A stretch of DNA of 64,000 nucleotides from Streptomyces sp. SirexAA-E (GCF_000177195.2 NC_015953.1:3472001-3536000); one strand, 5' to 3'; numbered from the stretch's first letter, positions 32,980 to 42,533 are shown. Notes: a model not told the origin generated them from the sequence alone. Translations and numbers: made by a program.

Positions 32980-34197
32980 GTGTCGGTTCGTCTTCACCCC
33001 TCTGCCCGGAACCAGCCGAAGAAGCAGCGCGGACGCCGCGGGGTGTCGGTGGTCGCCGCGTTGGCGGTCCTGGGCGGCGGGCTCGCTGTGAGCGGCTCCC
33101 TGGCCTATGGCGCCCCCGGACATGCCGGTAACCGCGACGCGGTGAGCGAGGGCGCGAGGAACCTGGTGCGTGAGGACGGTTTCCCCGCCGTACTGGCCGC
33201 CGTCGAGGGCTCCCACGGACGTGTCCGCGACTACACGGCCGGCACCGGTGACCTGGAGACCGGCTCGGCCGTGCCGGTGAACGGCCAGGTCCGGGCCGGC
33301 AGCAACACCAAGTCCTTCACCGCGGCTGTCGTGCTCCAGTTGGTCGGTGAGGGCAAGGTGGACCTGGACGAACCGATCGAGACGTACCTGCCGGGTCTGG
33401 TGCGCGGCGACGGCATCGACGGGACACGGATCACCGTGCGGAACCTGCTCCAGCACACCAGTGGCCTTCCCGATTACACCCGGTCGCTGGCCCCGAACCC
33501 GTTCGAGATCCGCGACACGTACTACAACCCGCGCGAGATGCTCGACCTCGCCTTGCGTGAGAAGGCGGTGTTCGAGCCCGGCGCGAAGTGGCAGTACAGC
33601 AACACCAATTACATCCTGGCGGGCCTGCTCGTCGAAAAGGTCACGGGCCGGCCCGTCGGTGAGGAGATCACGAACCGGATCGTGCGCCCCCTCGGCCTCA
33701 AGGACACCTACTGGCCGAACGCCGGCGAGCGCGGCATCCGGGGCACCCACCCCACGGGCTACGGCTCCGCGGCACTCGGCGGTCCACTGGAGGACATCAC
33801 CCGCCTCGACCCGTCGCAGGCATGGGCCGCCGGGCAGCTCGTCACCACCCCGCGCGACCTCAACCGCTTCTTCTCCGCCCTGCTCGGCGGTGAGGTCCTG
33901 GGTGCCGCCGAGCTGAAGGAGATGACGACCACGGTCCCGGCCGCCGAGGGCTCCGTCACACCGGACACCGAATACGGCCTGGGTCTCTTCCGCACCCCCT
34001 TGTCCTGCGGTGTCGAGTTGTGGGGCCACGGCGGTTCCATCCACGGCTACGAGACCTTCGGCGGCGTCACGGACGACGGCCGCGCGGCGACGGTGGCCGT
34101 CACGGCACTGTCGAGCGCGGTGGCGGCCGCGCCCGAAGGGATTCTGCGGGCGCACCAGCACGTACAGGATCTGGTGGACACGGCCATCTGCGCGTAA
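32980..34197 (+). CDS. Secreted serine hydrolase, beta-lactamase / D-Ala-D-Ala carboxypeptidase family
   Basis: 405 residues. GTG start with GGAAGGA seven bases upstream. A basic N-terminus and a hydrophobic stretch (VSVVAALAVLGGGLAVSGSL) form a signal peptide or anchor. The class C-type active site is intact: S-x-x-K in AGSNTKSFTAAV, Y-x-N in WQYSNTNYILAG, and the HGG triad equivalent in LWGHGGSIHGY. It should act outside the cell on peptidoglycan peptides, D-amino acid amides or esters; the substrate is not predictable. It appears monocistronic. Confidence 0.88.
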   Translation: MSVRLHPSARNQPKKQRGRRGVSVVAALAVLGGGLAVSGSLAYGAPGHAGNRDAVSEGARNLVREDGFPAVLAAVEGSHGRVRDYTAGTGDLETGSAVPVNGQVRAGSNTKSFTAAVVLQLVGEGKVDLDEPIETYLPGLVRGDGIDGTRITVRNLLQHTSGLPDYTRSLAPNPFEIRDTYYNPREMLDLALREKAVFEPGAKWQYSNTNYILAGLLVEKVTGRPVGEEITNRIVRPLGLKDTYWPNAGERGIRGTHPTGYGSAALGGPLEDITRLDPSQAWAAGQLVTTPRDLNRFFSALLGGEVLGAAELKEMTTTVPAAEGSVTPDTEYGLGLFRTPLSCGVELWGHGGSIHGYETFGGVTDDGRAATVAVTALSSAVAAAPEGILRAHQHVQDLVDTAICA

Positions 34198-34229
34198 CCG
34201 CTCGTCGCCGCCACCCACCGCGCCATGGT

Positions 34230-34480
34230 CCATCCGTCTCCGCTCTCCTCGGCGGTGTCATGGGGGCCGCCTTGGGCATGGTCGTCGTGGTGGTCGTCGC
34301 CGCCGTCAAGGAGTGGACCCCGGCCCTGGACGTCCGTCTCGCCCTGCACGTCCCTCTCGCCCTGGGAGCCCCGGGGTCGCCGGAGCCCCGGCCGCCGGAG
34401 CCCTGGCGGGTCTCCTGGCCGGCCTGTACCCGTCCCTGCGGGCCTCCGCAGGGAACCGGTCGGGCGCCCTGCGCTCGTAG
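34230..34480 (+). pseudogene. Relic of an FtsX/MacB-type ABC transporter permease
   Basis: One frame reads LLGGVMGAALGMVVVVVVAA followed by VKEWTPALDVRLAL. After a one-base shift near 34365 the next frame reads GALAGLLAGLYPSLRASAGN and ends at TAG 34480. Together they match the last membrane helix region and the GLYP-x-LRA-x(n)-ALR end of MacB-type permeases. Only the last 80 or so codons remain, with a frameshift, so it is a decayed fragment. No ATPase partner is nearby. Confidence 0.65.
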
Positions 34481-34722
34481 TCGGGCCCGCAGGTCAGGAG
34501 CCGTACGAACGTGTTCCGTGCCATGGACCTCCGAGCCCGGCGCGCGTCGAACCGCGCCGGGAACAAGCGGTCCGGCCGGCACGGTTGCACCGAGGGACCG
34601 GCGCCGCACGCGGAGGACACGGCGACGACATGGTCGTCCGCCCCGCTCGGCCCGGGCCCCGGATCGCGGTACGCCCGCCGCGCACTCGGACCGAGACGTA
34701 GTTCCGCAGGAGGACGTTTTTC

Positions 34723-35556
34723 ATGACCGACCGGCCCTTGACGCTCATGGCAGTGCACGCCCACCCCGACGACGAGGCCACCGGAACCGGAGGGATCCTC
34801 GCGCGGTACGCGGCGGAAGGCATCCGCACGGTCCTCGTGACCTGTACCGACGGCGGATGTGGTGACGGACCGGGGGGTGTGAAACCGGGCGACCCCGGGC
34901 ACGATCCGGCAGCCGTCGCCTCGATGCGCCGCCGGGAACTCGAAGCGAGTTGTGAGCTCCTGAAGATCAGCGACCTGGAGATGCTCGACTATGCCGACTC
35001 CGGGATGATCGGCTGGCCGAGCAACGACGCCCCCGGATCCTTCTGGCGGACCCCCGTGGAGGAGGGCGCCGCCCGCCTCGCGGAGCTCATGCGGCACTAC
35101 CGGCCCGATGTGGTCGTCACCTACGACGAGAACGGCTTCTACGGCCACCCCGACCACATCCAGGCCCACCGCATCACGATGGCGGCGCTGGAGATGACCG
35201 CGCTGACACCGAAGGTGTACTGGACGACGATGCCCCGCTCCATGATGCAGCGCTTCGGGGAGACCATGCGCGAGTTCCAGGAGGACATGCCGGAGCCGGA
35301 TCCCGCCGAGGCAGCCGCCATGGCTGAGATCGGCCTGCCCGACGACGAGATCACCACATGGGTGGACGCCACCGCGTTCAGCGGCCAGAAGTTCGACGCG
35401 CTGGCCGCGCACGCCAGTCAGGGCGAGAACATCTTCTTCCTCAGGATGGGCAAGGAGAGGTTCGCCGAGTTCATGGGCATGGAGACCTTCGTGCGCGTGA
35501 AGGACGCCACCGGCGCCGCCGTACCCGAGAACGACCTCTTCGCCGGACTGCGCTGA
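34723..35556 (+). CDS. PIG-L family deacetylase, mycothiol MshB/Mca type
   Basis: 277 residues. Zinc site AVHAHPDDEATGTGG (HPDDE) and GFYGHPDHIQAHR give the metal ligands of the LmbE/PIG-L fold. The length and the TCTDGGCGD segment fit the actinobacterial branch that includes MshB (deacetylates GlcNAc-inositol) and Mca (mycothiol S-conjugate amidase). Assignment between these is not possible from sequence alone, and the chromosome normally has other copies. A ribosome-binding stretch GCAGGAGG precedes the ATG. A strong hairpin follows. Confidence 0.88.
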   Translation: MTDRPLTLMAVHAHPDDEATGTGGILARYAAEGIRTVLVTCTDGGCGDGPGGVKPGDPGHDPAAVASMRRRELEASCELLKISDLEMLDYADSGMIGWPSNDAPGSFWRTPVEEGAARLAELMRHYRPDVVVTYDENGFYGHPDHIQAHRITMAALEMTALTPKVYWTTMPRSMMQRFGETMREFQEDMPEPDPAEAAAMAEIGLPDDEITTWVDATAFSGQKFDALAAHASQGENIFFLRMGKERFAEFMGMETFVRVKDATGAAVPENDLFAGLR

Positions 35557-35594
35557 GCCGCCCGCCCGACCGGGGCCCGGCGCTCGACGGGCTC

Positions 35595-35631
35595 GGCCCC
35601 CTCCGGCGACCGAAGCCGGCCGGAGGGGGCC
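35595..35631. terminator. Terminator-like hairpin after the PIG-L gene
   Basis: GGCCCCCTCCGG and CCGGAGGGGGCC, a perfect 12-bp stem with a 13-base loop, 38 bases past the stop. It also faces the end of the leftward polysaccharide deacetylase gene. Confidence 0.65.
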
Positions 35632-35778
35632 GCCGAGCGGAGGGGCGGCCGGGCAGTTGCCCGAGGCCGGGGGCCGACGAGTGCGACGAGCCCTGCGGGG
35701 ACCACGATCGGCCCGGGACTCACGGCGTTCAGCCCGACACGGTCGGTGCGGACCGGTTCGCGGTGCGGGCGGGCCTCG

Positions 35779-36549
35779 TCACCGCACGGGGAAGCCGAAG
35801 GAGTACCCCTGCTCCTTCAGCCAGGGCAGCACCTCGCGCAGGGCCGCCAGGGTCTGGGCACGGTCCCCTCCCGCGTCGTGGAAGAGGATGGTGGGCCCGT
35901 TGGAGATCTCGCTCTTGACGGTGGCGACCATGGTGTCCACGCCGGGGTGCTCGAAGTCCTTGGTGTCGACGTTCCAGCCGAGCGGCCGCATCCCCCGGGA
36001 CGCGGCAAGCTGCCGGCTGTACGGGGTGAAGGCGCCGCCCGGGGCCCGGTAGTACTGCGGCCGGACGCCCCCGGACGCCTTGGTGATCATGCGTTCGGCG
36101 TCCAGGATCTGCTGGGACTGGTAGGCCTCGGACTTGCCGTCCATGGCGGTGTCGTGCGAGACCGTGTGGTCACACAGCCGGTGCCCGTCCGCCACGACCT
36201 GCTTGACCAGGTCGGGGTAGGCCTCCGCCTGCGTGCCCACCATGCAGAACGTGGCCTTGACCCCGCTGTCCTTCAGCAGTCGCAGCACCTGCGGTGTCCA
36301 GACCGGGTCCGGCCCGTCGTCGATGGTGATGTTGACGCCCTGGGCGCCGCGGTCCGAGGCGTGCGCGATGTCCGCCGCCACCTTGGTCACCTGGGGCTGG
36401 GCGTCGGGAGCGGAGACACGTGCTTGAGCGCCTCCCTGGCCGGGGTCGGCCTGTGCGGTCCACACCGAGGTCGCGGCGGCCATCGCCGTCACCCCGAGAG
36501 CCGCCGCGAGAAGCCGGCTGTGCCATGCCCTTCCCTTGTGCTTCGCCAT
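35779..36549 (-). CDS. Secreted polysaccharide deacetylase (NodB domain)
   Basis: 256 residues with a signal peptide (basic start, then LLAAALGVTAMAAATSVWTA-QA). The NodB catalytic motifs are complete: NITIDDGPDPVW, HTVSHDTAMD (metal His pair), YYRAPGGAF, and WNVDTKDFEHPGVD with ILFHDAGG at the end. It removes acetyl groups from chitin, peptidoglycan or a similar polymer outside the cell. The gene stands alone between hairpins. Confidence 0.9.
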   Translation of the reverse strand: MAKHKGRAWHSRLLAAALGVTAMAAATSVWTAQADPGQGGAQARVSAPDAQPQVTKVAADIAHASDRGAQGVNITIDDGPDPVWTPQVLRLLKDSGVKATFCMVGTQAEAYPDLVKQVVADGHRLCDHTVSHDTAMDGKSEAYQSQQILDAERMITKASGGVRPQYYRAPGGAFTPYSRQLAASRGMRPLGWNVDTKDFEHPGVDTMVATVKSEISNGPTILFHDAGGDRAQTLAALREVLPWLKEQGYSFGFPVR

Positions 36550-36748
36550 GTCCGCCCGCCCCTTTGCCGTCCCCGCCGATGCCGTGCAGCCATGAAGACA
36601 CGCGAAAGCCCCGGCAGGATCCCTCGGTTACCGATCCCGGACGATTCCGCAGGGGACCGGCGACAAACGCGGGAACTCCGCGACAGAAGAGGGCTCGCGA
36701 CAGCCCGGGCCGCCCGGGGCGCCGGCGGGGAAAGGACGCGCGGCGAGC

Positions 36749-36778
36749 AAAAGCCTCGGGCCGTCGGCCCGAGGCTTT
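36749..36778. terminator. Bidirectional terminator
   Basis: AAAGCCTCGGGCC-GTC-GGCCCGAGGCTTT plus a short T-run on the minus strand. It ends the leftward gene at 36898. The rest of the 36550-36897 interval shows no gene. Confidence 0.8.
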
Positions 36779-36897
36779 CGTCGGTGTCCGGGTCGCCCGG
36801 AGTGCGCCATGCCGGTCAGAGGCGTCCACGTTCCGAAGGCGCTCGACGCGGGCTCCCGTGTCCGCCCACGCGGAACACTGTCCGGGGTGCCGTCAGG

Positions 36898-37494
36898 TCA
36901 GATCGTCGGGGTGTCGTCGACGATCTCCTTGTGCGGTTCGACGACGAACTTCCAGCCCTCGCTGGGCTCCAGGAACCGCACCCGGGTCGGGTAGATGTCC
37001 AGGGCGCGGCGGTCGCGGTTCTGGCTGTTGTTCTTCCGGGCCTTGGCCGGCTCCTCGTACAGGTCGACCTTGACGTCCGGCACCGCGACGACTTCCTCGC
37101 TCCACCGCTGAACGACCCCTGCGCCGAACGCGTCCCGTGCGGAGGAGTAGAGCGAGTCCAGGGACTCCTTGTTCCCGGCGGGCACGAAGAGGGCGAGGTT
37201 CAGCAGGACGCCGGCGCTCTGCAGGACCTCGATCTCCTCACCCGTCTTGTCCGCGATCCAGATCCCGGCGTCCTCGCTGTCGCCCGGGAGGACGTGGATC
37301 TCCTCGCCGAACACCGTCCTTGCGGCGAAGGACCCTCCCTCGAAATTCTTACCCGGTCCCGTGAGGAAAGCCGGGGCGTAGCAGTCGAGAGGAAGGCCGT
37401 CCATCCCCGCCGAGACGAAGATGGCGTCCTGAACACCCAACTCTGCAATTTCTTCGGCCGTCAGACGTCGAGCCGTGACCTTCTCAGTGTGCAC
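36898..37494 (-). CDS. Hypothetical protein
   Basis: 198 residues, not recognized. Soluble and acidic. The strand-rich N-terminal half holds LTAEEIAELGVQDAIFVSAG and TVFGEEIHVLPGDSEDAG; the end is VRFLEPSEGWKFVVEPHKEI. No signal or membrane segment. AAGGGGAA precedes the ATG. The upstream intergenic DNA is AT-rich for this genome. Confidence 0.65.
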   Translation of the reverse strand: MHTEKVTARRLTAEEIAELGVQDAIFVSAGMDGLPLDCYAPAFLTGPGKNFEGGSFAARTVFGEEIHVLPGDSEDAGIWIADKTGEEIEVLQSAGVLLNLALFVPAGNKESLDSLYSSARDAFGAGVVQRWSEEVVAVPDVKVDLYEEPAKARKNNSQNRDRRALDIYPTRVRFLEPSEGWKFVVEPHKEIVDDTPTI

Positions 37495-37653
37495 GCCATT
37501 CCCCTTTTAATCGTGGCGCCCTGTGAATTCAGGAATACTCTACCACGAAAATGATCAGCCACTTCCTGTTCTGTTGCCCTCTACACTCACCGACAAACGG
37601 GTAAGCATCCGGGCCATCCCAGTAATCCCTCACGAGAGAACAACTGGCAGCTA

Positions 37654-37703
37654 TCCCACATCACCGAGGAACCCACATCACCGAGAACCCACATCACCGA
37701 CGA
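37654..37703 (+). repeat. Three tandem 16-bp repeats
   Basis: Three copies of a unit close to ACCCACATCACCGAGA, head to tail, in the AT-rich gap between two leftward hypothetical genes. It could be a protein-binding array or a replication-slippage product. The rest of the 37495-37796 gap shows no gene. Confidence 0.55.
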
Positions 37704-37796
37704 AACACAGCACCGGCAGAGAAATGCGGCGAAATTCGGGAACGTGACCGACGCACGGTCGCGGGCCCACCACCGGCTGTGCGGTGTGCCACCCCG

Positions 37797-38171
37797 CTAA
37801 CGCATCGTGCCAGGCCAGAGGGTCCACGGTTCCTGCGCGGGAATCAACCGTCCGGTTTCTGCGGAGCGGTACCAGTCATAGCTGCCGATGGCCGTGCCGC
37901 CGGTCGGCAGCCAATGGGCCGTGACCCGGGCCCGCAGGACGAGTTTGTCCTTTTCAAGAAGTCGGGCCGCGATCCTCCCGTAGACCGTGAGCATCACTTG
38001 CAGGTCTCTCGGTGTCCGAGCCGCCTCCCGCATGGAGGGCACAAGCTCCCCCGCCGAACTCCAGCGCCACCGATGATTTCCGTGGTCGTACTGCACCTCG
38101 GCACGCAGCTCGACCGATGCGGCGGCATCCGGCCCCATATCGTCCGGCTCTGGCATTATGTATCCTGGCAT
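37797..38171 (-). CDS. Hypothetical protein
   Basis: 124 residues, not recognized. Trp-rich short segments (HRWRWSSAGELVPSM, YDWYRSAETGRLIPAQEPWT) in a likely all-beta protein, with no signal peptide. It precedes an Lrp-type regulator gene by about 50 bases on the far side but is transcribed in the same direction. Confidence 0.5.
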   Translation of the reverse strand: MPGYIMPEPDDMGPDAAASVELRAEVQYDHGNHRWRWSSAGELVPSMREAARTPRDLQVMLTVYGRIAARLLEKDKLVLRARVTAHWLPTGGTAIGSYDWYRSAETGRLIPAQEPWTLWPGTMR

Positions 38172-38222
38172 GGAATGATTCTCCTCCGGAAAGTGGGCGC
38201 CGCGCCCGCTATTTCCTTCCGG

Positions 38223-38762
38223 TCAGGACGACGGGGTTCGGTCCGCCGAAACGCTGTCGTCGCGCGCCCGCCAGGTATTGCGGGGCGGCCCTTGACCGGC
38301 CGTACGCACCCCTGGTTCCCGTGGTCCGCGGAACGGCTGTGTCCGGCTGAGGACGAGGTTGGTGGTCGTGCTCCCGAACCGGGCCAGCGCGTCGACGATC
38401 TCCTCCAGGTGGACCATCGACGTGGTCGCCACCTTCATGACGTAGCAGTCGTCCCCCGTGGTGCGCAGGCACTCCAGGATCTCGGAGCGCTCCTCGATCA
38501 GCCGGCGCAGCGGCTCGTGCCGGGTCCCCGGCCCCGGGTACTTCAGCCGGACCACCGCCAGTACCGCGTAGCCGGTCCGCTCCAGGTCCACCTCCGCCCG
38601 GAACCCCGTGATCACCCCGGCCGCCTCCAGCCGCCGCACCCGCTCCTTCGTCGCCGACGCGCTGAGGTTCACCCGCCGCGCCAGCTCCGTGAACGCGACC
38701 CGGCCGTCCTGTTGGAGCTCCGCCAGGATCGCCCAGTCCGTCACATCGAGACTCTCGGTCAT
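38223..38762 (-). CDS. Lrp/AsnC-family transcriptional regulator
   Basis: 179 residues. N-terminal helix-turn-helix (DWAILAELQQDGRVAFTELA, LSASATKERVRRLEAAGVI) and C-terminal RAM ligand-binding domain (VDLERTGYAVLAVVRL, TTGDDCYVMKVATTSMVHLE). Members sense amino acids as octamers. It diverges from the LLM oxidoreductase gene 94 bases away, which is a likely target. The last 30 residues go beyond the usual length. Confidence 0.9.
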   Translation of the reverse strand: MTESLDVTDWAILAELQQDGRVAFTELARRVNLSASATKERVRRLEAAGVITGFRAEVDLERTGYAVLAVVRLKYPGPGTRHEPLRRLIEERSEILECLRTTGDDCYVMKVATTSMVHLEEIVDALARFGSTTTNLVLSRTQPFRGPREPGVRTAGQGPPRNTWRARDDSVSADRTPSS

Positions 38763-38856
38763 CCACCCAGATTACCGGCGGATCCACGGCCGAACCGCCC
38801 CTGAACAGGCGGGAATTACTTCTGCCCGCCCAGGTGGCGTGACTAGGGTGAGCGTT

Positions 38857-39720
38857 GTGGAAATCGGAGTGAATGTACCCAATTTCGGCCCGGGCACCGA
38901 TCCGGGTGTTCTTCGGAGCTGGGCCCGAACCGTCGAGGGCCTCGGCTTCGATCTGCTCATGGTCTCGGACCACGTCGCCATCACGCCGGATGTCGCCGAG
39001 CGCTATCCGGCCCCCTTCTACGAACCCTTCACCACCTTGTCGTGGCTGGCCGGCCTCACCACCCGGGTCCGGCTCGGCACGACGGTCCTCATCGCTCCCT
39101 ACCGCCACCCGCTGCTCACCGCCCGGATGGCGGCCAACCTCGATGACCTGAGCGGAGGCCGGCTGGTCCTCGGCGTGGGGGTGGGCTGGGCGCGGCAGGA
39201 GTTCGCCGCCCTCGGGGTCCCGTTCGAACGGCGTGGACGGCTGACCGACGACCACCTGCGGGACATACGGGCGGCCTGGGCGGACACCGCCTCCTACGGG
39301 AACCGGAGGATCCCGGTGTGGGTCGGCGGCACCAGCGACGCGGGACTGCGCCGGGCCGTGCGGCTCGGGGACGCCTGGCATCCCCTGCGCTGCACGATGC
39401 CGTGGCTGCGCGAAGCAGCGGAGAGGCTGGAGGCGTACGCGGTCGAGCAACGGCTCCCCGTACCCGCCCTGGCGCCCCGGATCGCCCTCCACGTCACCGA
39501 GGCGCCGGTCGGCGGACCGCGGCGGCTCGCGGGTGAGGGCACGATCGACCAGATCATGGACGACCTCGACCAACTGCGGTTGCTGGGCGCCGAGGCCGTC
39601 GTCCTCGACCCCTACCACGGCGACCCCCGCGAGACGTGCCACCCGCAGACGAGTCGGCAGGCTCTCGCCACGGTGGCCGCGCACCTCTCCCCGTCCCGCA
39701 CCAGAACGGAGCAGTCATGA
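38857..39720 (+). CDS. LLM-class (F420-dependent) oxidoreductase
   Basis: 287 residues from GTG 38857, chosen for the canonical start VEIGVNVPNFGPGTD and the AGGGTGAG stretch upstream; the frame is open further left but without sense. Bacterial luciferase-like barrel with DLLMVSDHVAITPD, RVRLGTTVLIAPYRHPLLTA and GGRLVLGVGVGWARQEF. Such proteins use F420 or FMN. The substrate is unknown. Its stop overlaps the start of the deaminase gene (ATGA), so the two are co-translated. Confidence 0.85.
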   Translation: MEIGVNVPNFGPGTDPGVLRSWARTVEGLGFDLLMVSDHVAITPDVAERYPAPFYEPFTTLSWLAGLTTRVRLGTTVLIAPYRHPLLTARMAANLDDLSGGRLVLGVGVGWARQEFAALGVPFERRGRLTDDHLRDIRAAWADTASYGNRRIPVWVGGTSDAGLRRAVRLGDAWHPLRCTMPWLREAAERLEAYAVEQRLPVPALAPRIALHVTEAPVGGPRRLAGEGTIDQIMDDLDQLRLLGAEAVVLDPYHGDPRETCHPQTSRQALATVAAHLSPSRTRTEQS

Positions 39721-40145
39721 CCACACCCGACGACCACACCCTCCTCCGGCGGGCCATCGCGCTCGCGGCCGAGGCGCGCGAGGGCGGCGACCCGCCGTTC
39801 GGGTCGCTGCTGTCGGGACCGGACGGAACGGTCCTCGCCGAGGAGCGCAACACGACCCTCACGGACGGGGACATCACCGCGCACCCGGAGCTGAAGCTCG
39901 CCCGGTGGGCCGCGAGGGAACTGGACGCGGCCACGGCGGCGGAGACCACGATGTACACGAGTTGCCAGCCGTGCGAGATGTGCCAGGCGGTCATCCAGCG
40001 GGCGGGGCTGCGGCGGGTCGTGTTCGCCCTGTCCGGCCGGCAGCTCCTGGACATCAGACCGGGCAGCGGCCTGCCCCCCGTGCCGCAGACCGGCCCGGCC
40101 CTGCTCGACGAGGTGCGGGCGGTGGTCGAGGGGTACTACCGCTGA
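39717..40145 (+). CDS. Cytidine/deoxycytidylate deaminase family protein
   Basis: 142 residues. Zinc-deaminase motifs H-P-E (ITAHPELKLARWA) and P-C-x2-C (TSCQPCEMCQAVIQRA) are intact, in the layout of guanine/cytosine-type nucleoside deaminases. The substrate could be a free base or nucleoside. It overlaps the LLM oxidoreductase gene, suggesting a shared role in purine, pyrimidine or pterin-like metabolism, and may be controlled by the divergent Lrp. Confidence 0.88.
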   Translation: MTTPDDHTLLRRAIALAAEAREGGDPPFGSLLSGPDGTVLAEERNTTLTDGDITAHPELKLARWAARELDAATAAETTMYTSCQPCEMCQAVIQRAGLRRVVFALSGRQLLDIRPGSGLPPVPQTGPALLDEVRAVVEGYYR

Positions 40146-40243
40146 GTGCCCGGCGTCGCGGCATCGCACGGGCCCCTGGCCGTACGTCCGCCGTACATGG
40201 GCGACCGTCCGGAACGCCCGTGCCGCTGCCTATCGTTGGCGTC

Positions 40244-41197
40244 ATGGACGTGTTCGACGAGCTGTTGCGGGGCGTGCGGGGCAGGGGGGCGGTGTTCGGG
40301 CGTTCGGTGCTGTGGCCTCCGTGGTCGCTGCGGTTCACCGACGGCGCGTACCTGACCCTGTGCCTGCCGCTGCGCGGCGCCGGGTGGATCGTGCCGGAGA
40401 CCGGGGAGGCGCGGCACGTGGCGCTCGGCGAGGCCGCGATCGTCCGGGGCCCCGCGCCGTTCTCCTTCACCGACGACCCGGCGCACGGTACGGGCGCGGA
40501 GCGGGCGACAGGCGTACGGGAGGTGCGCTGGGGCGAGGACACGCCGGACCCCGTCGACCTCGACGGTGAACTGGACTGCTCCACCGTGTTGCTGGCCGCG
40601 ACCTATGACGTACGGGCGCAGGTCCCGCAGCGGCTCCTGCGTGCGCTGCCGCCGGTCCTGGTGGTCCCCGACGAGGATGACTGCTCGCCGTTGCGGGACT
40701 ACCTGGAAGCACAGATCGGCGGCAGCAGGCCGGGGCAGCAGATCGTGCTCGACCGGCTTCTTGACTGGCTGCTGGTGTGCACGCTGCGGGACTGGTTCGA
40801 CCGGCCGGAGGCCGAGCCGCCGGGGTGGTACGGCGCGCTCGGCGACGCGGTGGCGGGGCCCGCCCTGCGCGCGATCCACGAGGATCCGGCGCACCCGTGG
40901 ACGACTGCGGAGCTGGCGGGCCGGGCGGGGGTGTCCCGGACGACCTTGGCGAAGCGGTTCACGGAACTGGTCGGGGACGGGCCGGTGGCGTATCTGACCG
41001 AGTGGCGGATGACGCTCGCCGCCGATCTGCTGACCCGCCCGGAACTGACGGTGGCTGCGGTGGCCCGGCGGGTCGGTTACGCGGACGCGTTCGGTTTCAG
41101 CGCGGCGTTCAAACGGCTCCGGGGCGAGAGCCCGACCGCGTACCGGCAGAAGGCCGCCGCCCCTGGCCTACCGGACCGCGCCGTACCGGCGGGCTGA
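40244..41197 (+). CDS. AraC-family regulator with cupin sensor domain
   Basis: 317 residues from ATG 40244. The N-terminal cupin-6-type domain (WPPWSLRFTDGAYLTLCLPL, ARHVALGEAAIVRGPAPFSF) is followed by two AraC helix-turn-helix motifs (WTTAELAGRAGVSRTTLAKR; LTVAAVARRVGYADAFGFSA). Regulators of this type often control a neighbouring oxidoreductase gene; the convergent NmrA-like gene is the nearest candidate. Confidence 0.88.
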   Translation: MDVFDELLRGVRGRGAVFGRSVLWPPWSLRFTDGAYLTLCLPLRGAGWIVPETGEARHVALGEAAIVRGPAPFSFTDDPAHGTGAERATGVREVRWGEDTPDPVDLDGELDCSTVLLAATYDVRAQVPQRLLRALPPVLVVPDEDDCSPLRDYLEAQIGGSRPGQQIVLDRLLDWLLVCTLRDWFDRPEAEPPGWYGALGDAVAGPALRAIHEDPAHPWTTAELAGRAGVSRTTLAKRFTELVGDGPVAYLTEWRMTLAADLLTRPELTVAAVARRVGYADAFGFSAAFKRLRGESPTAYRQKAAAPGLPDRAVPAG

Positions 41198-41390
41198 CCT
41201 CGTCGCCCCTGGGGCCGGGGCCGCTGCTGCCGGGCGGACCGGGCCGTTCGGCGGGGGCGGGAGGACAGCGCGTCGGGCGGGGGCGAGAGGTGCGGCACTT
41301 CCGGCGGTGAGCCGGGGCAGGCGGTGCCGGGTCCGTCGCCGTCTTCACGCACCGCCTGTCCGCACCGCACCGCACCGGTTCGTTCCCCCG

Positions 41391-42272
41391 TCAGCCCCAG
41401 GCGCCCGCCGCAGCCGCGTCACGGGCGAAGTCGGCGAAGTCACGCGGGGGACGGCCGAGTGCCCTCCGCACGCCGTCCGTGACCGGGGCCTCCCGACTTG
41501 TGCGGATCGGCTCCATCGCGTCGATCCAGAGCGCGGCCTCCTCCTCGGACATTCCCTGGGCCACCAGTTCGGCCAGGAAGGCGGACTTCCGCGCCGGGAC
41601 GTGCACGGCGCGCACGCCGGTCACCTTCGCGATCTCGTCGAGTGCGTCGGCGATGCGGAGCGCCCGGGGGCCGGAGAGTTCGTACACCTCGCCGTCGTGG
41701 CCCTCTTCGGTCAGGGCAGCGACGGCGACCGCCGCGATGTCGTCGGCGTCGACGAACGCGGCGGCCCCGTCGCCGGTGGGCAGGGCCAGTTCGCCGCCGC
41801 GCACCCCGTCGAGGAAGACGCCTTCGCTGAAGTTCTGGGCGAACCAGCCGGGCCGCAGGATCGTCCAGGCGACACCGGAGGAGCGGACGGCCGACTCGCT
41901 CTCCAGATGCGGGCCGCCGCCCTCGTAGGAGGGGCCGAAGTAGCCGGGCACGTCCACGCCCCGGGCCGAGAGCAGCACCAGCCGTCGCACCCCGCTCGCG
42001 ACGGCCTGCGCGACGAAGGCGGGCGTGGGTGAGGGCGAGGTGTCCAGCGGGACGATGTAGACGGCGTCGACCCCGTCGAGGGCCGCCCGCCAGGTGGCCC
42101 GGTCCGCCCAGTCGAAGGGGGTCTCCCCGGACCGCGAGGCCGCCCGGGTCTCCACGCCCCGCTCGCGGAGCCGGGCCACCGTCCTGCGGCCGGTCTTGCC
42201 GGTGCCGCCGAGCACCAGCACGGTGTTCCCGGTGCTCGTCGTGTCCTTACGCGTCGCGCCTGTCTGTGTCAT
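41391..42272 (-). CDS. NmrA-like NAD(P)-binding oxidoreductase
   Basis: 293 residues from ATG 42272. The N-terminal nucleotide loop is VLVLGGTGKTGRRTVARL. The atypical short-chain dehydrogenase fold continues with VRRLVLLSARGVDVPG and WTILRPGWFAQNFSEG. It lacks the YxxxK pair of classical SDRs, as NmrA-like redox sensors and isoflavone-reductase relatives do. It is convergent with the AraC regulator gene, and such pairs are frequent in Streptomyces. Confidence 0.85.
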   Translation of the reverse strand: MTQTGATRKDTTSTGNTVLVLGGTGKTGRRTVARLRERGVETRAASRSGETPFDWADRATWRAALDGVDAVYIVPLDTSPSPTPAFVAQAVASGVRRLVLLSARGVDVPGYFGPSYEGGGPHLESESAVRSSGVAWTILRPGWFAQNFSEGVFLDGVRGGELALPTGDGAAAFVDADDIAAVAVAALTEEGHDGEVYELSGPRALRIADALDEIAKVTGVRAVHVPARKSAFLAELVAQGMSEEEAALWIDAMEPIRTSREAPVTDGVRRALGRPPRDFADFARDAAAAGAWG

Positions 42273-42533
42273 GGGGCAAGCCTGGTCGCGCCGGTGGCAC
42301 GCCGCCATGGTTCATCGTCCGGGAGGGATGTCCGCGCGTCCGGCTGCCGCCAGGCAGCCGTCCGGCAGATGCCCGGCAGGTGCCCGGCCTGGGGACGTGG
42401 GACGGTGGGACGTCCTGCCGCGTCGCCGCCTCGGCCGGGGCTCCCGGTGCGGCGACGGCTCCTTCCGGCCGCTTCCCTCCGGGCCGGGGTGTTTCCCGCA
42501 CGGCCGGGGCGGAGGACGCGCAGAGTACTCCGT

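Noticed and set aside
37654..37703. Short tandem repeats considered as CRISPR
   Set aside because: Units are adjacent with no unique spacers; only three copies. No cas gene is in the window.
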